NCBI RefSeq assembly: GCF_010729895.1
Contig: NZ_AP022612.1
Span: 186,001-250,000 of the forward strand
Reading direction: 5' to 3'
Source: Mycolicibacterium confluentis
GTDB taxonomy: Bacteria; Actinomycetota; Actinomycetes; Mycobacteriales; Mycobacteriaceae
DNA: 64,000 nt
Shown here in pieces: positions 44,160 through 53,603 of this stretch; position 1 is the first letter of the stretch, and each line of letters begins with the position of its first letter. Below the pieces are notes generated by a model. The model did not search any database, had not been told where the DNA came from, and saw only the letters and a list, made by a program, of their open reading frames with translations. The position numbers and the translations under genes were made by a program.

Positions 44160-45476
44160 ATGCGGACCGCTGGTGACGACACGGCTGTGACCGATCCCGC
44201 CCATCAGTCAACACACACGCCACGGCACGCATGGACCGCCGTCATCCTGCTGGCCCTCGTGGGGACGCTGAACTACGCCGACCGCTTCCTGCCGGCCGTG
44301 CTCGCCGAACCGATCAAGAACGACCTTGCCTTGTCCGACACCGCAATCGGAGTCATCAACGGGTTCGGGTTCCTGATCGTCTACGCGATACTCGGCATCG
44401 TCATCGCGCGGGTCGCCGACCGCGGGGCATTCGGATTGGTGATCTCGTCCTGCCTGACGTTGTGGGGCGCGATGACCATGCTCGGCGGTTGGGTGCAGTC
44501 CGGCTTCCAACTGGCGCTGACTCGCGTCGGCGTCGCCATCGGCGAGGCGGGCAGCACCCCGGCCGCTCACGCGTATGTGGCGCGAAACTTCGCCCCACAC
44601 AAGCGGGCAGCGCCGTTGGCCGTGATCACGCTGTCGATTCCGCTCGCCAGTGCGGCCAGCCTCATCGGCGGCGGTCTGCTGGCGCAGTCGCTGGGATGGC
44701 GGACGGCGTTCGTGGTCATGGGCGCGTTGAGCATCGCCGTGGCTCCGCTGGTCCTTCTCGTCCTGGGACGGAGGCAGGCGCTGCCCGCCCAAGCGCCCAC
44801 CGAACGGGTCGTGTCGGGGCGTTGGTGGGATCTGTTGAGCAAGCCCAGTTATCGAGCCGTCGTGGCCGGAGCGGCGTGCATCTCGGTCGCCGGTTACGCC
44901 CTCACGACGTTCGCGCCTGCGTTCCTGATGCGCAGTCGCGGAATGTCTCTCGGCGAAGTGGCCTGGCAGTACGGCGTCGCCAGCGGCGTGACGGGCGTGC
45001 TTGGGCTTCTGGTCGTCGGCCGCCTCGCCGACCGGTTATCCGCGCGTGACCCGCGCTGGCTGCTGTGGCTCGTGGCGATCACGACCGCGGCCATGGTGCC
45101 GTTCTCACTCGCCGCACTGCTGGTCGACGATGCGGTAGTCACCGTGTGGTGCATCGCGCTGAGTTATGTCATCGGCACCGCCTACATGGCGCCGTCGATC
45201 GCCGCGATCCAGCGCCTGGTGCGTCCGGAGCAGCGGGCCACGGCCTCGGCGATCTTCCTTTTCTTCGGCGCGGTCGTGGGATCGCTCGGGCCGTTCCTGA
45301 CCGGCATGATCAGCGATGCCCTGACCGCTGAACTGGGCAACATGGCGTTGGAGCGCGCGCTGTTTCTCGTGCCGGTGTTCCAGGTGATCTCCGTCGGCTG
45401 CTATCTGTGGGCGAACCGCCGGTTCGCGCAGGAGATCGTCGACATCCCTGAGGCGGTGGCCACGCCGGTGGGGTGA
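44160..45476 (+). CDS. MFS transporter
   Basis: A 438-residue major facilitator with 12 predicted helices. LNYADRFLPAVLAEPIKNDLALSDTAIGVINGFGFLIVYAILG resembles the Spinster-like/hexuronate group, and the loop 2-3 signature reads ARVADRGAFGLV. Substrate unknown. ATG at 44160 is chosen; GTG 44187 is an alternative. A 275-bp gap to moxR follows. Confidence 0.85.
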   Translation: MRTAGDDTAVTDPAHQSTHTPRHAWTAVILLALVGTLNYADRFLPAVLAEPIKNDLALSDTAIGVINGFGFLIVYAILGIVIARVADRGAFGLVISSCLTLWGAMTMLGGWVQSGFQLALTRVGVAIGEAGSTPAAHAYVARNFAPHKRAAPLAVITLSIPLASAASLIGGGLLAQSLGWRTAFVVMGALSIAVAPLVLLVLGRRQALPAQAPTERVVSGRWWDLLSKPSYRAVVAGAACISVAGYALTTFAPAFLMRSRGMSLGEVAWQYGVASGVTGVLGLLVVGRLADRLSARDPRWLLWLVAITTAAMVPFSLAALLVDDAVVTVWCIALSYVIGTAYMAPSIAAIQRLVRPEQRATASAIFLFFGAVVGSLGPFLTGMISDALTAELGNMALERALFLVPVFQVISVGCYLWANRRFAQEIVDIPEAVATPVG

Positions 45477-45497
45477 CCCGACGGTTCCATCGGCCTC

Positions 45498-45650
45498 CTA
45501 CCGTCCACCCATGGCGGCGACGATCCCACCGACATCGGTGATCTGCCAGGCGTTGTTGCCGTCGTCTTCGGTGTCGACCATGTGGCTGACGGTTCCGTCA
45601 GGTGATGGTGATAACACATCGGGCAGCGTGAGGGCACTGCCCGTGACCAG
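45498..45650 (-). other. Possible remnant or short coding segment
   Basis: Within the MFS-moxR gap, a minus-strand frame ends with TAG at 45498 and reads LVTGSALTLPDVLSPSPD, then MVDTEDDGNNAWQITDVGG and IVAAMGGR. Codon third positions and composition look protein-like for about 50 codons, but no convincing start with a ribosome site is seen. It may be the 3' remnant of a lost gene, a small protein, or chance. Confidence 0.25.
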
Positions 45651-45751
45651 CGGTTGCCGCCCGTGCCGCGCCTGCCGTCGTCCCGGCGCGCAGGCATGAA
45701 GTCGAATCCGTCGGGTATACCGCGGATACTGATTCCAACCGGAAGGCCTTC

Positions 45752-46753
45752 ATGACCGCAGCACGCTCGCAACTGGACCGTCGCGATCTGGCCGAGGCGC
45801 AGGGCATCATCGGCACCGTGGGCTCGGCCTTCTCGGCCCGGGTGGTGGGACAGGATCACCTTCGGGAGTCGATGTTGCTGGCCCTGCTGGCAGGCGGGCA
45901 TCTGCTGCTCGAAAGCGTGCCCGGGTTGGCGAAGACCACCGCGGCGCGTGTGGTCGCGCAGTCCATCGACGGCAGCTTCCGCCGGATCCAGTGCACCCCG
46001 GATCTGCTGCCCAGCGACATCATCGGCACCCAGATCTACGAGGCCGCCACCAACTCGTTCGTCACCGTGCTCGGCCCCGTGCACGCCAACATCGTGCTGC
46101 TCGACGAGATCAACCGGTCCAGCGCCAAGACCCAGAGCGCGATGCTCGAGGCCATGGAGGAGCGCCAGACCACCGTCGCCGGCGTCGAACACCCGATCCC
46201 GGACCCATTCCTCGTGATCGCCACGCAGAACCCGGTGGATCAGGAGGGCACGTATCCGTTGTCCGAGGCGCAGACGGACCGGTTCATGCTCAAGGAGGTG
46301 GTGCGCTACCCCTCGGTGGAGGATGAGGTAGAGGTCATCGCCCGCATGGACGCCGGCCTGTACAACAAGGACCACAGCGTGCCGCCGGTGGTGGGCCTGC
46401 CGGAGATCCGGCGGGTGCAGATGCTCGCCGGCGCCGTCCACATGGATACCGACCTGGTCCGCTACGCCAGCAGCCTGGTCTCCGTGACGCGGACGCCCGA
46501 GCGTCATCTCCCGACCCATCTGGCGCGACTCATCGAGTACGGCGCGAGTCCCCGCGCCACCATCGCGTTCTGCCGGACCGCGCGGGCATTGGCGGTGTTG
46601 CGCGGTCGGGGGCACGTGATCCCCCAGGACATCGCACACCTGGCGCACCGCGTCCTGCGGCATCGGCTCATCCTCGGTTTCCAGGCCACGACCGAACGAG
46701 TCACGCCGGACACGATCGTCGACGCTGTGCTGCAAGCGGTCCGGGTTCCGTGA
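45752..46753 (+). CDS. MoxR-family AAA+ ATPase
   Basis: A 333-residue MoxR ATPase. Walker A is ESVPGLAKTT, Walker B is IVLLDEINRS, sensor 1 ATQNPVDQEGTYPLSEAQTDRF is textbook for the family, and a C-terminal lid domain follows. MoxR ATPases act as chaperones that insert metals or mature VWA-domain partners. It heads a six-gene unit (moxR, DUF58, two- and three-helix membrane proteins, a VWA-like protein and a TPR-like protein) with 7-bp spacing or overlaps. Confidence 0.9.
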   Translation: MTAARSQLDRRDLAEAQGIIGTVGSAFSARVVGQDHLRESMLLALLAGGHLLLESVPGLAKTTAARVVAQSIDGSFRRIQCTPDLLPSDIIGTQIYEAATNSFVTVLGPVHANIVLLDEINRSSAKTQSAMLEAMEERQTTVAGVEHPIPDPFLVIATQNPVDQEGTYPLSEAQTDRFMLKEVVRYPSVEDEVEVIARMDAGLYNKDHSVPPVVGLPEIRRVQMLAGAVHMDTDLVRYASSLVSVTRTPERHLPTHLARLIEYGASPRATIAFCRTARALAVLRGRGHVIPQDIAHLAHRVLRHRLILGFQATTERVTPDTIVDAVLQAVRVP

Positions 46754-46760
46754 GGCCGCC

Positions 46761-47633
46761 GTGGGTAAGCATCTGGACGCCGCACGCGCACACTTCGGCC
46801 GCGACACCGGTGGATTTCTGGAGGGCGGACGGTATGCCCTGGTGCACACCCGCAGCCTGGAGTTCGACGACCTCCGGCCCTACGTGCCGGGTGACGACGT
46901 TCGTGACATCGATTGGAAGGCCACCGCACGGTCCGGGCACACCCTGATCAAGCGTTTCGTGTCGGAGAAGCACCACAAGATCCTGGTGATCGCCGACGCG
47001 GGCCGCGACACCGCGGGCCTGGCGCCCTCAGGTGAACTCCGGCGGGACGTGGCCATGCATGTGATCGGTGCGCTGGGGCTGATCACGCTGCGCCGCTCGG
47101 ATCAGATCGGGATGGTGTTCGGCGACGCCCGCGGATGTGTCGACATCCCGTTGCGGCGCGGTGAGACGCATGTGGAGCGCATGCTGCATCGGTTCGTTCA
47201 GCACACCACGGAGGTCCCGGCGCGCAGCGACGTGCTCGAGCAGTTGGACTGGGTGGCAAGGCATCACCGGCATCCGATGCTGATCTTCGTGGTGTCCGAC
47301 GAACCGGACGTCGGCGATCGACTCAGCGAGGTGTTGCGCCCCTTGGCGACGCTGCACGACGTGATGTGGGCGATGGTCAGCGATATGCCGGTCATCAGTT
47401 CGGTCGAGGATGATCAGGCCGGTTACGACGTGGCCGACGGACGCGTCGTCTTCAGTGGCGCAGAACTGGGCCCGGCTGTGCTGGATGCGTATCGCCGCGC
47501 CGAACTGGATCGGCGGCAGCGACTTTCGGAGTTCATGGCCGCACATGGCGTGCCGCACGCGCTGATCGGGGGCAGCCGCCAAATCCGGATGGCGCTGACC
47601 GAGATGACCGAGGTCTACGGCCGTGCCGGATGA
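46761..47633 (+). CDS. DUF58 protein of the MoxR operon
   Basis: A 290-residue DUF58 protein. LEFDDLRPYVPGDDVRDIDWKATARSG is the family signature, followed by KILVIADAGRDTAG. It lacks the N-terminal membrane anchors of longer DUF58 proteins and so should be cytosolic. DUF58 genes follow moxR almost universally and are thought to be partners or substrates of the ATPase. GTG start 7 bp after moxR; 11-bp overlap with the next gene. Confidence 0.88.
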   Translation: MGKHLDAARAHFGRDTGGFLEGGRYALVHTRSLEFDDLRPYVPGDDVRDIDWKATARSGHTLIKRFVSEKHHKILVIADAGRDTAGLAPSGELRRDVAMHVIGALGLITLRRSDQIGMVFGDARGCVDIPLRRGETHVERMLHRFVQHTTEVPARSDVLEQLDWVARHHRHPMLIFVVSDEPDVGDRLSEVLRPLATLHDVMWAMVSDMPVISSVEDDQAGYDVADGRVVFSGAELGPAVLDAYRRAELDRRQRLSEFMAAHGVPHALIGGSRQIRMALTEMTEVYGRAG

Positions 47634-48096
47634 TCTGCTCCGCTACGTCAGCGGTCCGGCGCCGTTCTCGTGGTGGTGGTTGGTGGTGGCGGCCCTGCTG
47701 ATCGCCGTGGTGATCGGCTGGTATTCGGCGGTGTTCGCACTGACCGCACCCGATCGGCGCGTCCGCGACCTCCCCGTCGTCGGGTCCGCCAAGATCGCCC
47801 TGGCTAAACGCCGGTATGTGCGTGCTGTCAAAGCGATTCGCGCGCGGCACCGTTCCGGAGACCTGGCCGGCGCGTCCGCGAGTGCCGCGATCAGCACGCA
47901 GTTGCGGGCGTTTCTGACCGACGCCACCGGGGTGCGCGCGCAGTACATGCAGGTCGCCGACATCGCCGCGAGTGACCTGCGTTCCGCCGCACCGCTGCTC
48001 GCCGACCTCAACGACGCACAGTTCAACGCCGCGTCCACGGTCGACGTCAACGCGACGGCGGATGCGGTCGAGGAGTTGATCCGGGCATGGAACTGA
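47623..48096 (+). CDS. Small membrane protein of the MoxR operon (DUF4381-like)
   Basis: A 157-residue protein with one hydrophobic segment (about 17-38, WWWLVVAALLIAVVIG) and a cytoplasmic helical domain (KRRYVRAVKAIRARHRSGDLAGASASAAISTQLRAFL). In position and size it corresponds to the DUF4381 components of Bat-like operons. Function unknown. GTG start overlaps DUF58; the next gene overlaps it by 10 bp. Confidence 0.7.
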   Translation: MPDDLLRYVSGPAPFSWWWLVVAALLIAVVIGWYSAVFALTAPDRRVRDLPVVGSAKIALAKRRYVRAVKAIRARHRSGDLAGASASAAISTQLRAFLTDATGVRAQYMQVADIAASDLRSAAPLLADLNDAQFNAASTVDVNATADAVEELIRAWN

Positions 48097-49055
48097 CCTG
48101 GTGGCTGGTCGCGATCCTCGGCATGGTCGCGCTGGCGGTCTGCGTGGCGGGGGCCCTGCTGTGGCCATGGTCGGCAGCAAAGCGTGTGCTGCGCCCCCTG
48201 GCGAACGTGTCTCGTCTGACTCGTCTGCCGGAGTACCGCCGTGCCGTCCGCATGCGGACCATCGCCGCGATCGCGGCCGTCGCACTGCTGCTGGTGACCT
48301 TCGTCGCGGCGGTCGTCGCCGCCTCACGTCCCACCGGGGGACCCACCCTCTCTCCGTATTCCGACAGCGCCGCCCCCGAGGACATCATGGTGTGCGTCGG
48401 CGCACCGCCGACGGATCCGGCCATGGGGGAGGCCCTGCAGTTCTTCGCCGACGCCATCCCGACCTTCGGCACCGAACGCATCGGGCTGACTTCGGCCAAC
48501 CGTCGAGTGGTGCCGTTGACTCGCGACTATCAGTACGCCGCAGCACAGTTCGCCGACTATGCGCGGCCCGTCGAACAGCAGGGTGATTCGCCCGCGTTCG
48601 TGCGCCCGGTGTCCTACGCCGATTACGCTGTGACTCTCCCGGACCTGCTGGGCCTCTGCTTGACGGGGTTCCCGCAGTTCGAGGAGCCCAGTGCGCAACG
48701 GCGTTCGCTGATCTACATCGGGCCCGGGGCCCTGTCCGATGCCGAACCGTCGCTTTTCTCCATTGGTGAGGTCACCGAATTGGCCTCGCACGCTGGTATA
48801 CAGCTCAACTCCGTGGTGACCGGAGGCGACGACGCGGATGTCGCGGCCATGGCGGAGGCCACGGGAGGACGGACGTACCCCGCGGAAGACGGGGTGCCCG
48901 AACGCCTTGCCGACATCCGAAGTCATCTGCCCGGCGCATCGGTCGAGGCCGCCGCAGGACCCGTCCGCGCCACCGAGACGCCGGACGTGCCGTTGACGGT
49001 GGCGCTGATCGCGCTGCTCGCGTTGGCCCTGTGGCCGGTGGTGATGCACCGATGA
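48087..49055 (+). CDS. Membrane protein with degenerate VWA-like domain
   Basis: A 322-residue protein with N-terminal helices at about 5-28 and 52-75, a large extracytoplasmic domain, and a C-terminal helix at about 300-318. The layout is that of BatA/BatB-type VWA proteins, but the first strand reads IMVCVGAPPTD where a metal-binding DxSxS would be, so no MIDAS site is evident. It is coupled on both sides. The loss suggests a structural role in the complex. Confidence 0.65.
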   Translation: MELTWWLVAILGMVALAVCVAGALLWPWSAAKRVLRPLANVSRLTRLPEYRRAVRMRTIAAIAAVALLLVTFVAAVVAASRPTGGPTLSPYSDSAAPEDIMVCVGAPPTDPAMGEALQFFADAIPTFGTERIGLTSANRRVVPLTRDYQYAAAQFADYARPVEQQGDSPAFVRPVSYADYAVTLPDLLGLCLTGFPQFEEPSAQRRSLIYIGPGALSDAEPSLFSIGEVTELASHAGIQLNSVVTGGDDADVAAMAEATGGRTYPAEDGVPERLADIRSHLPGASVEAAAGPVRATETPDVPLTVALIALLALALWPVVMHR

Positions 49056-49930
49056 CCCTGCATCCGGTCTTGCCGCCCCTGATTCTGGCGCTCATCGCGG
49101 TGGCCCTGCTGACCGCGCGGGTGATCACGTTCCGGCGCCTGCGTCGTGACGGGCATTCGCGACTGGCGATGTGGCGTTGGGGCGCAGTCACTTCGGCCGC
49201 AGTGCTGTTGGTCCTTGCGGCGATGCGACCCGTGTTCGGTGACGACGGTGCGCCCCCGCGCGTCGCCGGTGAGACCGCCCCGAATGTGTTCGTCCTGCTC
49301 GACCGATCCGCGGGTATGGACATGCCTGCGGCCCGCGACGACATCGACGAACTCCTCGACCGCCATCCTGATGCCCGGTTCGCTCTGATCGGGTTCACGT
49401 CCCGGCCCTCGGTGGACTGGCCGCTTTCGGCCGACACCTGGAGCCTGCGCTCGATCGTGGCCGCGATGACCGCGTCGGGGTCCGATGCCGGCGATGTCGG
49501 GGCCGCAGCCAACCTGCTCCGATACCAGCTCATCAGTGCCGCGCAACAGTACCCGCGGGCCCGCAATCTGGTCTACTACCTGGGCGCCGGAGCATCCGAA
49601 ACTGACATCCCACCAAGGAAATTCACCCTGCCAGAGGGAGAGGTCTCGGGTGGAGCGGTGGTGGGTTACACGCCGATGGGGGAGGCGTCCCTGCGGGCTG
49701 TCGCCGATCAGATCGGGGTGCCGTTCGTGCCCCGCTTCGACGGAGCCGCGCTGCCTGCCGACACCGGCCCGGCTCAGGAGGGGCAGACCACCCAGACCGC
49801 GGCGGGGGAGCGCTACGAGGTGTACTGGGCCTTGGCCGCGTTGGCCGGCGTGCTCGTGCTCGCAGAACTGTTCCTGGTGCTGCGCGACCTCCGCCGGACC
49901 AGGCTGCCCGTGGGCCAGGTGCCGCCATGA
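49052..49930 (+). CDS. Membrane VWA-domain protein of the MoxR operon
   Basis: A 292-residue protein with helices at about 5-25 and 43-60, a VWA domain beginning NVFVLLDRSAGMDMPAARDDI, and a C-terminal helix at about 260-280. The MIDAS motif is DRSAG instead of DxSxS, so one ligand is missing. ATG at 49052 overlaps the previous stop by 4 bp. Probable partner of the MoxR ATPase. Confidence 0.75.
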   Translation: MTLHPVLPPLILALIAVALLTARVITFRRLRRDGHSRLAMWRWGAVTSAAVLLVLAAMRPVFGDDGAPPRVAGETAPNVFVLLDRSAGMDMPAARDDIDELLDRHPDARFALIGFTSRPSVDWPLSADTWSLRSIVAAMTASGSDAGDVGAAANLLRYQLISAAQQYPRARNLVYYLGAGASETDIPPRKFTLPEGEVSGGAVVGYTPMGEASLRAVADQIGVPFVPRFDGAALPADTGPAQEGQTTQTAAGERYEVYWALAALAGVLVLAELFLVLRDLRRTRLPVGQVPP

Positions 49931-50628
49931 CCCCCAGGCTGGTGTTGCGTCGCCGACTGCTGATCTTCTCGGCACCGGTCGCGGTTCTGCTGGTGGCCGT
50001 CGTGATCAAGCTGGTGTCGGTGGTGATCGCCGGGCAGTGGGCGGCTTCGGCTTTCGACGACCGGGACGCCGGGGGAGTGCGCGCCGCGGCGGGCGTGCTG
50101 GGCACAGTGAACATCATCGAACCCGCCCAGGCGCACAGCGCCGCGGGCGCCGCCGCGATGTTGGACAACAGACTCGGGGAAGCCGACACCCGGTTCACGC
50201 AGGCACTGTCTCTGGTTGGGGCCGAGGAGTCCTGCCCGGTTCGGATCAACCTGGCGCTGGTCCGTGAGACGCTCGGCGACCGCGCGTTCGCGGCGTTGGA
50301 CGGCCATCAGGCCACCGAGCAGTACCTGCGAGCGTTGGAGGTCGTCGAGCAGGCACCCTCGGGCTGCTTCGCCGGGAACACCGACGACGATTCGGACCGG
50401 CAGGCCGTGCGCCAGAACGCAGTACCGAGATTGACCGCCAAACTCGAGGCGGCCCGGTCGGCGGTGCCGCCGCCCCCATCCCCGCCGCCGGCGGGTGCGC
50501 CCCCTCCGTCTCCGGCTTCAGGTTCCGACGAGGGGTCCACCGAGGAGGACACCCGTCTGCGCCTGGAACCGGGCGCAGGTGACCCGCTGGACAAGCTGGG
50601 GCAGATCCTGCGCGACGCCGCGAGCTGA
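49927..50628 (+). CDS. TPR-like membrane-anchored protein of the MoxR operon
   Basis: A 233-residue protein with one N-terminal transmembrane helix (about 12-36), then helix pairs that look TPR-like (AHSAAGAAAMLDNRLGEADTRFTQALSLV, YLRALEVVEQAP) and a Pro-rich, acidic C-terminal tail. In Bat-type operons a TPR protein (BatC/BatE-like) occupies the same last place. ATGA overlap with the VWA gene. Converges on the LLM gene with a 4-bp gap. Confidence 0.7.
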   Translation: MTPRLVLRRRLLIFSAPVAVLLVAVVIKLVSVVIAGQWAASAFDDRDAGGVRAAAGVLGTVNIIEPAQAHSAAGAAAMLDNRLGEADTRFTQALSLVGAEESCPVRINLALVRETLGDRAFAALDGHQATEQYLRALEVVEQAPSGCFAGNTDDDSDRQAVRQNAVPRLTAKLEAARSAVPPPPSPPPAGAPPPSPASGSDEGSTEEDTRLRLEPGAGDPLDKLGQILRDAAS

Positions 50629-50632
50629 GCCG

Positions 50633-52012
50633 TCAGCTCGCGACAGTGGACGCGCGGTTGCCGCTGCGATGTGGCTGGGCCAACCCGAGATGGTCCCGCA
50701 GTGTGGTGCCGGTGTAGTCGGAGCGGAACACGCCGCGCTCCTGAAGCAGGGGCACCACCTTGTCCACGAACGGGTCGAGACCGCCCGGCGTGACATGCGG
50801 CACCAGGATGAACCCGTCGCTCGCATCGGCCTGCACCAGGCGATTGATCGACTCAGCGACCGTCTCGGGTGATCCGACGAAGTTCTGTCGTCCAGTGACT
50901 TCGATGATCAGTTCACGGGTGGTCAGGTTCTCGGCCTCGGCCTTCGCGCGCCACTGGTTGGCCACCGCGATCGGATCGCGGTGCATCCGCACGCTGGCCC
51001 GGCCCCGCGCGATGGTGTTCTCCCCGACGACCGGGTCCACCGCCGGCAGCGGGCCGTCCGGGTCGTGGTCGGACAGGTCGCGGTTCCACAGTTGTTCGAG
51101 GAACTTGATCGCGGTCTGCGGGGACACCTGCGCCAACCGCACCTCATGCGCGAGGTCGGCGGCCTCGGCGTCGGTGTCGCCCAGCACGAATGTCGCGGCG
51201 GGCAGGATCAGCAGGTCGTCGTACCGGCGGCCGTACTTGGCCAGTCGGCCCTTGACGTCGTTGAAGAACGCCTGCCCCTCTTCGAGGGTGCCGTATCGGG
51301 AGAAGATCGCATCGGCCGCCGCGGCGGCGAACTCGCGTCCGCGGTCGGAGTCGCCGGCCTGGAAGATCACGGGGCGGCCCTGCGGGCTGCGCGGCACGTT
51401 GAACCGTCCGCTGATGTCGAAATGATCGTCTCGGTAGGAGAATTCGCCGGCCTGCGGATCGGTCAGGAATGTGCCGCTGTTCTTGTCGGCGGCGATCCCG
51501 TCGCCGTTCCATGAGTCGAACAGCGTGTGGGTGGCGGCCAGGAAACTCTCGGCCCGCTCATAGCGCTGGCTCTCGGGCAGGAACCCGCCGCGGCGGAAGT
51601 TCTCACCGGTGAACGCATCCCAGGACGTCACGACGTTCCAGGCCGCACGCCCCTCCGACAGATGGTCGAGCGACGCGAACTGGCGGGCCACCTCGTACGG
51701 TTCGTTGAACGTCGAGTTGATGGTGCCGGTCAAGCCGAGACGGTCGGTGACCGCGGCCAGTGCGGCCAGCACCGTGAAGGTGTCCGGTCGGCCGACGACG
51801 TCGAGGTCGTAGATCTGCCCGCCCTGTTCCCGCAGACGCAGGCCCTCGGCCAGAAACAGGAAGTCGAACTTTCCGCGTTCGGCGGTCTGGGCGAAGTGCA
51901 CGAACGACGAGAAGTCGATGTGGCTGCCGGAGTTCGGGTCGCTCCACACCGTGGTGTTGTTCACGCCGGGGAAGTGGGCGGCCAGATGAATCTGCTTGAC
52001 GGGCTTGGTCAT
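50633..52012 (-). CDS. FMN-dependent LLM monooxygenase (NtaA/DszA-like)
   Basis: A 459-residue member of the NtaA/SnaA/DszA branch of luciferase-like monooxygenases: AEGLRLREQGGQIYDLDVVGRPDTF, then GRAAWNVVTSWD and QAGDSDRGREFAAAAADAIF. These enzymes use FMNH2 from a separate reductase and cleave C-S or C-N bonds of small organics. Substrate unknown. It lies 8 bp after a second LLM gene, so the two form an operon; no reductase or transporter accompanies them in the window. Confidence 0.82.
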   Translation of the reverse strand: MTKPVKQIHLAAHFPGVNNTTVWSDPNSGSHIDFSSFVHFAQTAERGKFDFLFLAEGLRLREQGGQIYDLDVVGRPDTFTVLAALAAVTDRLGLTGTINSTFNEPYEVARQFASLDHLSEGRAAWNVVTSWDAFTGENFRRGGFLPESQRYERAESFLAATHTLFDSWNGDGIAADKNSGTFLTDPQAGEFSYRDDHFDISGRFNVPRSPQGRPVIFQAGDSDRGREFAAAAADAIFSRYGTLEEGQAFFNDVKGRLAKYGRRYDDLLILPAATFVLGDTDAEAADLAHEVRLAQVSPQTAIKFLEQLWNRDLSDHDPDGPLPAVDPVVGENTIARGRASVRMHRDPIAVANQWRAKAEAENLTTRELIIEVTGRQNFVGSPETVAESINRLVQADASDGFILVPHVTPGGLDPFVDKVVPLLQERGVFRSDYTGTTLRDHLGLAQPHRSGNRASTVAS

Positions 52013-52020
52013 GAGAGTCC

Positions 52021-53178
52021 TCAGGCGGTGGCGTAGCGGTTGGCCGGGCGGGGAAGGCCGAGTTGTTCGCGCAGCGTCGCGCCCGTGTACTCGGTGTGGA
52101 AGGCATTGCGCCGCTGGAGTTCCGGCACCAGATGCGCGGTGATCTGCAGCAGGTCGTACGGCAGGGTCGCGGGCCGCAGCCGGAATCCGGACAGGCCCGC
52201 GGACTGCCGGTCGGTGAGCAGGTCGGCGAGCTGGGCCGGTGTGCCGACGAAAACCTCGGCATCGCTGGAGTATTCGTCCCCGACGATGCCGTCGAGCCGC
52301 GCCTTCCGGGCCTGGGCCTCGGCGGGAGTGTCGGCGAGGAAGACCACCAGGTCGGCGAACACGCGGACCGGGTGCGGACCGCTGCGCAGCGCGGCGATCG
52401 CCTCGACGGCCTGTGCGGCCTCCGTGGTGTCGCGTGGCGTGATGAAGCCGACGTCGGTGCTGCCGGCCAGCAGCGGAAATCCGGAGGCGCGGTGGGACAG
52501 GGCGGCGACGATCGGCTGCGCCTGCGGCGGGCGGGGTGTGATGGACGGGCCCTTCACGGAGAACCTGGCACCCTGGAAGTCGATGTAGTGCAGCTTTTTC
52601 CGGTCGACGAACCGGCCCGTGGCGGCGTCGCGGATCTCGGCGTCGTCCTCCCAGCTGTCCCAGAGTCGCCGCAGTACCTCGACGTAGTCCGCCGCCTCGT
52701 CGAACAGTTCGGTCGCCAGGTCCTCGGAGCGGTCGGGGATGACGCGCCGGCCGAAGTGGCGGGCCGTCTGCGGGCTGGGCGCCACCTGGACGCGGACTCC
52801 GGCGCGGCCGAGGCTGACGTAGTCCAGCGTCGCGATCGCCTTGGACAGGTGGAACGGTTCGGTGTGGGTGACGACCGCCGTGGGCAGCAACCCGATCCGG
52901 CTGGTCCGCGGGGCCACGCGCGACGCGATCAGCACCGCGTCGAGGCGGCCGCGGACCCGGTCGGTGCGGGTGTCGGGGTGCAGTGGGTCGTCGGACTGCA
53001 GTGCCAGCGAGTCCTCGATCGTCACGAACGTCAGCAGCCCGCGCTCGGCCTCGGTGACCAGGTCGGTCCAGTAGTGCGGGCTCAGGAGGTCTGCGGGACG
53101 GGCGTCGGCCTCACGCCAGGAGGCCGGGTGCCAGCCCGTGCCGTCCAAGGCCACGGCCACGTGGAGGTGTTCGGTCAC
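52021..53178 (-). CDS. LLM-class flavin-dependent oxidoreductase
   Basis: A 385-residue luciferase-like protein (HVAVALDGTGWHPASWRE, VSLGRAGVRVQVAP, and a C-terminal AFHTEYTGATLREQLGLPRP). The last motif is shared with the neighbouring NtaA-like protein (SDYTGTTLRDHLGL), so the two are related by duplication or common ancestry. First gene of the pair. Upstream 199 bp show no recognised operator. Confidence 0.8.
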   Translation of the reverse strand: MTEHLHVAVALDGTGWHPASWREADARPADLLSPHYWTDLVTEAERGLLTFVTIEDSLALQSDDPLHPDTRTDRVRGRLDAVLIASRVAPRTSRIGLLPTAVVTHTEPFHLSKAIATLDYVSLGRAGVRVQVAPSPQTARHFGRRVIPDRSEDLATELFDEAADYVEVLRRLWDSWEDDAEIRDAATGRFVDRKKLHYIDFQGARFSVKGPSITPRPPQAQPIVAALSHRASGFPLLAGSTDVGFITPRDTTEAAQAVEAIAALRSGPHPVRVFADLVVFLADTPAEAQARKARLDGIVGDEYSSDAEVFVGTPAQLADLLTDRQSAGLSGFRLRPATLPYDLLQITAHLVPELQRRNAFHTEYTGATLREQLGLPRPANRYATA

Positions 53179-53377
53179 CGGTCGCCCTCACTTTCCTGCG
53201 CGGTTTCAGCGACAACGCCATGCTGGCGGCGCGGCATTCCCCCTCAGTGTTCTGCGGTGGCGGACTGCGGGGAAGCGATGGACGCAGCCTGATGCAAACT
53301 GGCGCGTTCAACCGGGATGGACGTGATGGCGAAGTGGGGCGTTTAGCCGGGGTGGAATGGGGAGAACCAGCGTCGGT

Positions 53378-53533
53378 ATGGAACAGCAGGCCAGCCCGCC
53401 ACCCCACCCGAAGGATGCGACCCAGGCGACCGAGGAGCAGCGGGAACTGCAGCGACAACTTGAGCACCAGGACGAGGACCCGGACGGGCCCGGTCTGCAG
53501 CAGAGCCGGCGGCAGGTCGCCGACGAGAACTAG
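53378..53533 (+). CDS. 51-residue acidic, Gln-rich protein
   Basis: An open frame from ATG 53378 to TAG 53533. The product is strongly hydrophilic, with MEQQASPPPHPKDATQ, then a helical EEQRELQRQLEHQDED and QQSRRQVADEN at the end. Codon third positions are almost all G or C, as in real genes of this genome. The ribosome site (GGGGAGA) is about 12 nt away, further than usual. No family recognised. Confidence 0.6.
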   Translation: MEQQASPPPHPKDATQATEEQRELQRQLEHQDEDPDGPGLQQSRRQVADEN

Positions 53534-53603
53534 GTGCTGCTTCCGCCCGACCCTGGCCCGGCCGAGGTGCGTCGGCCCTCCTGCCCGCCAGCCTGACGGC
53601 GAG

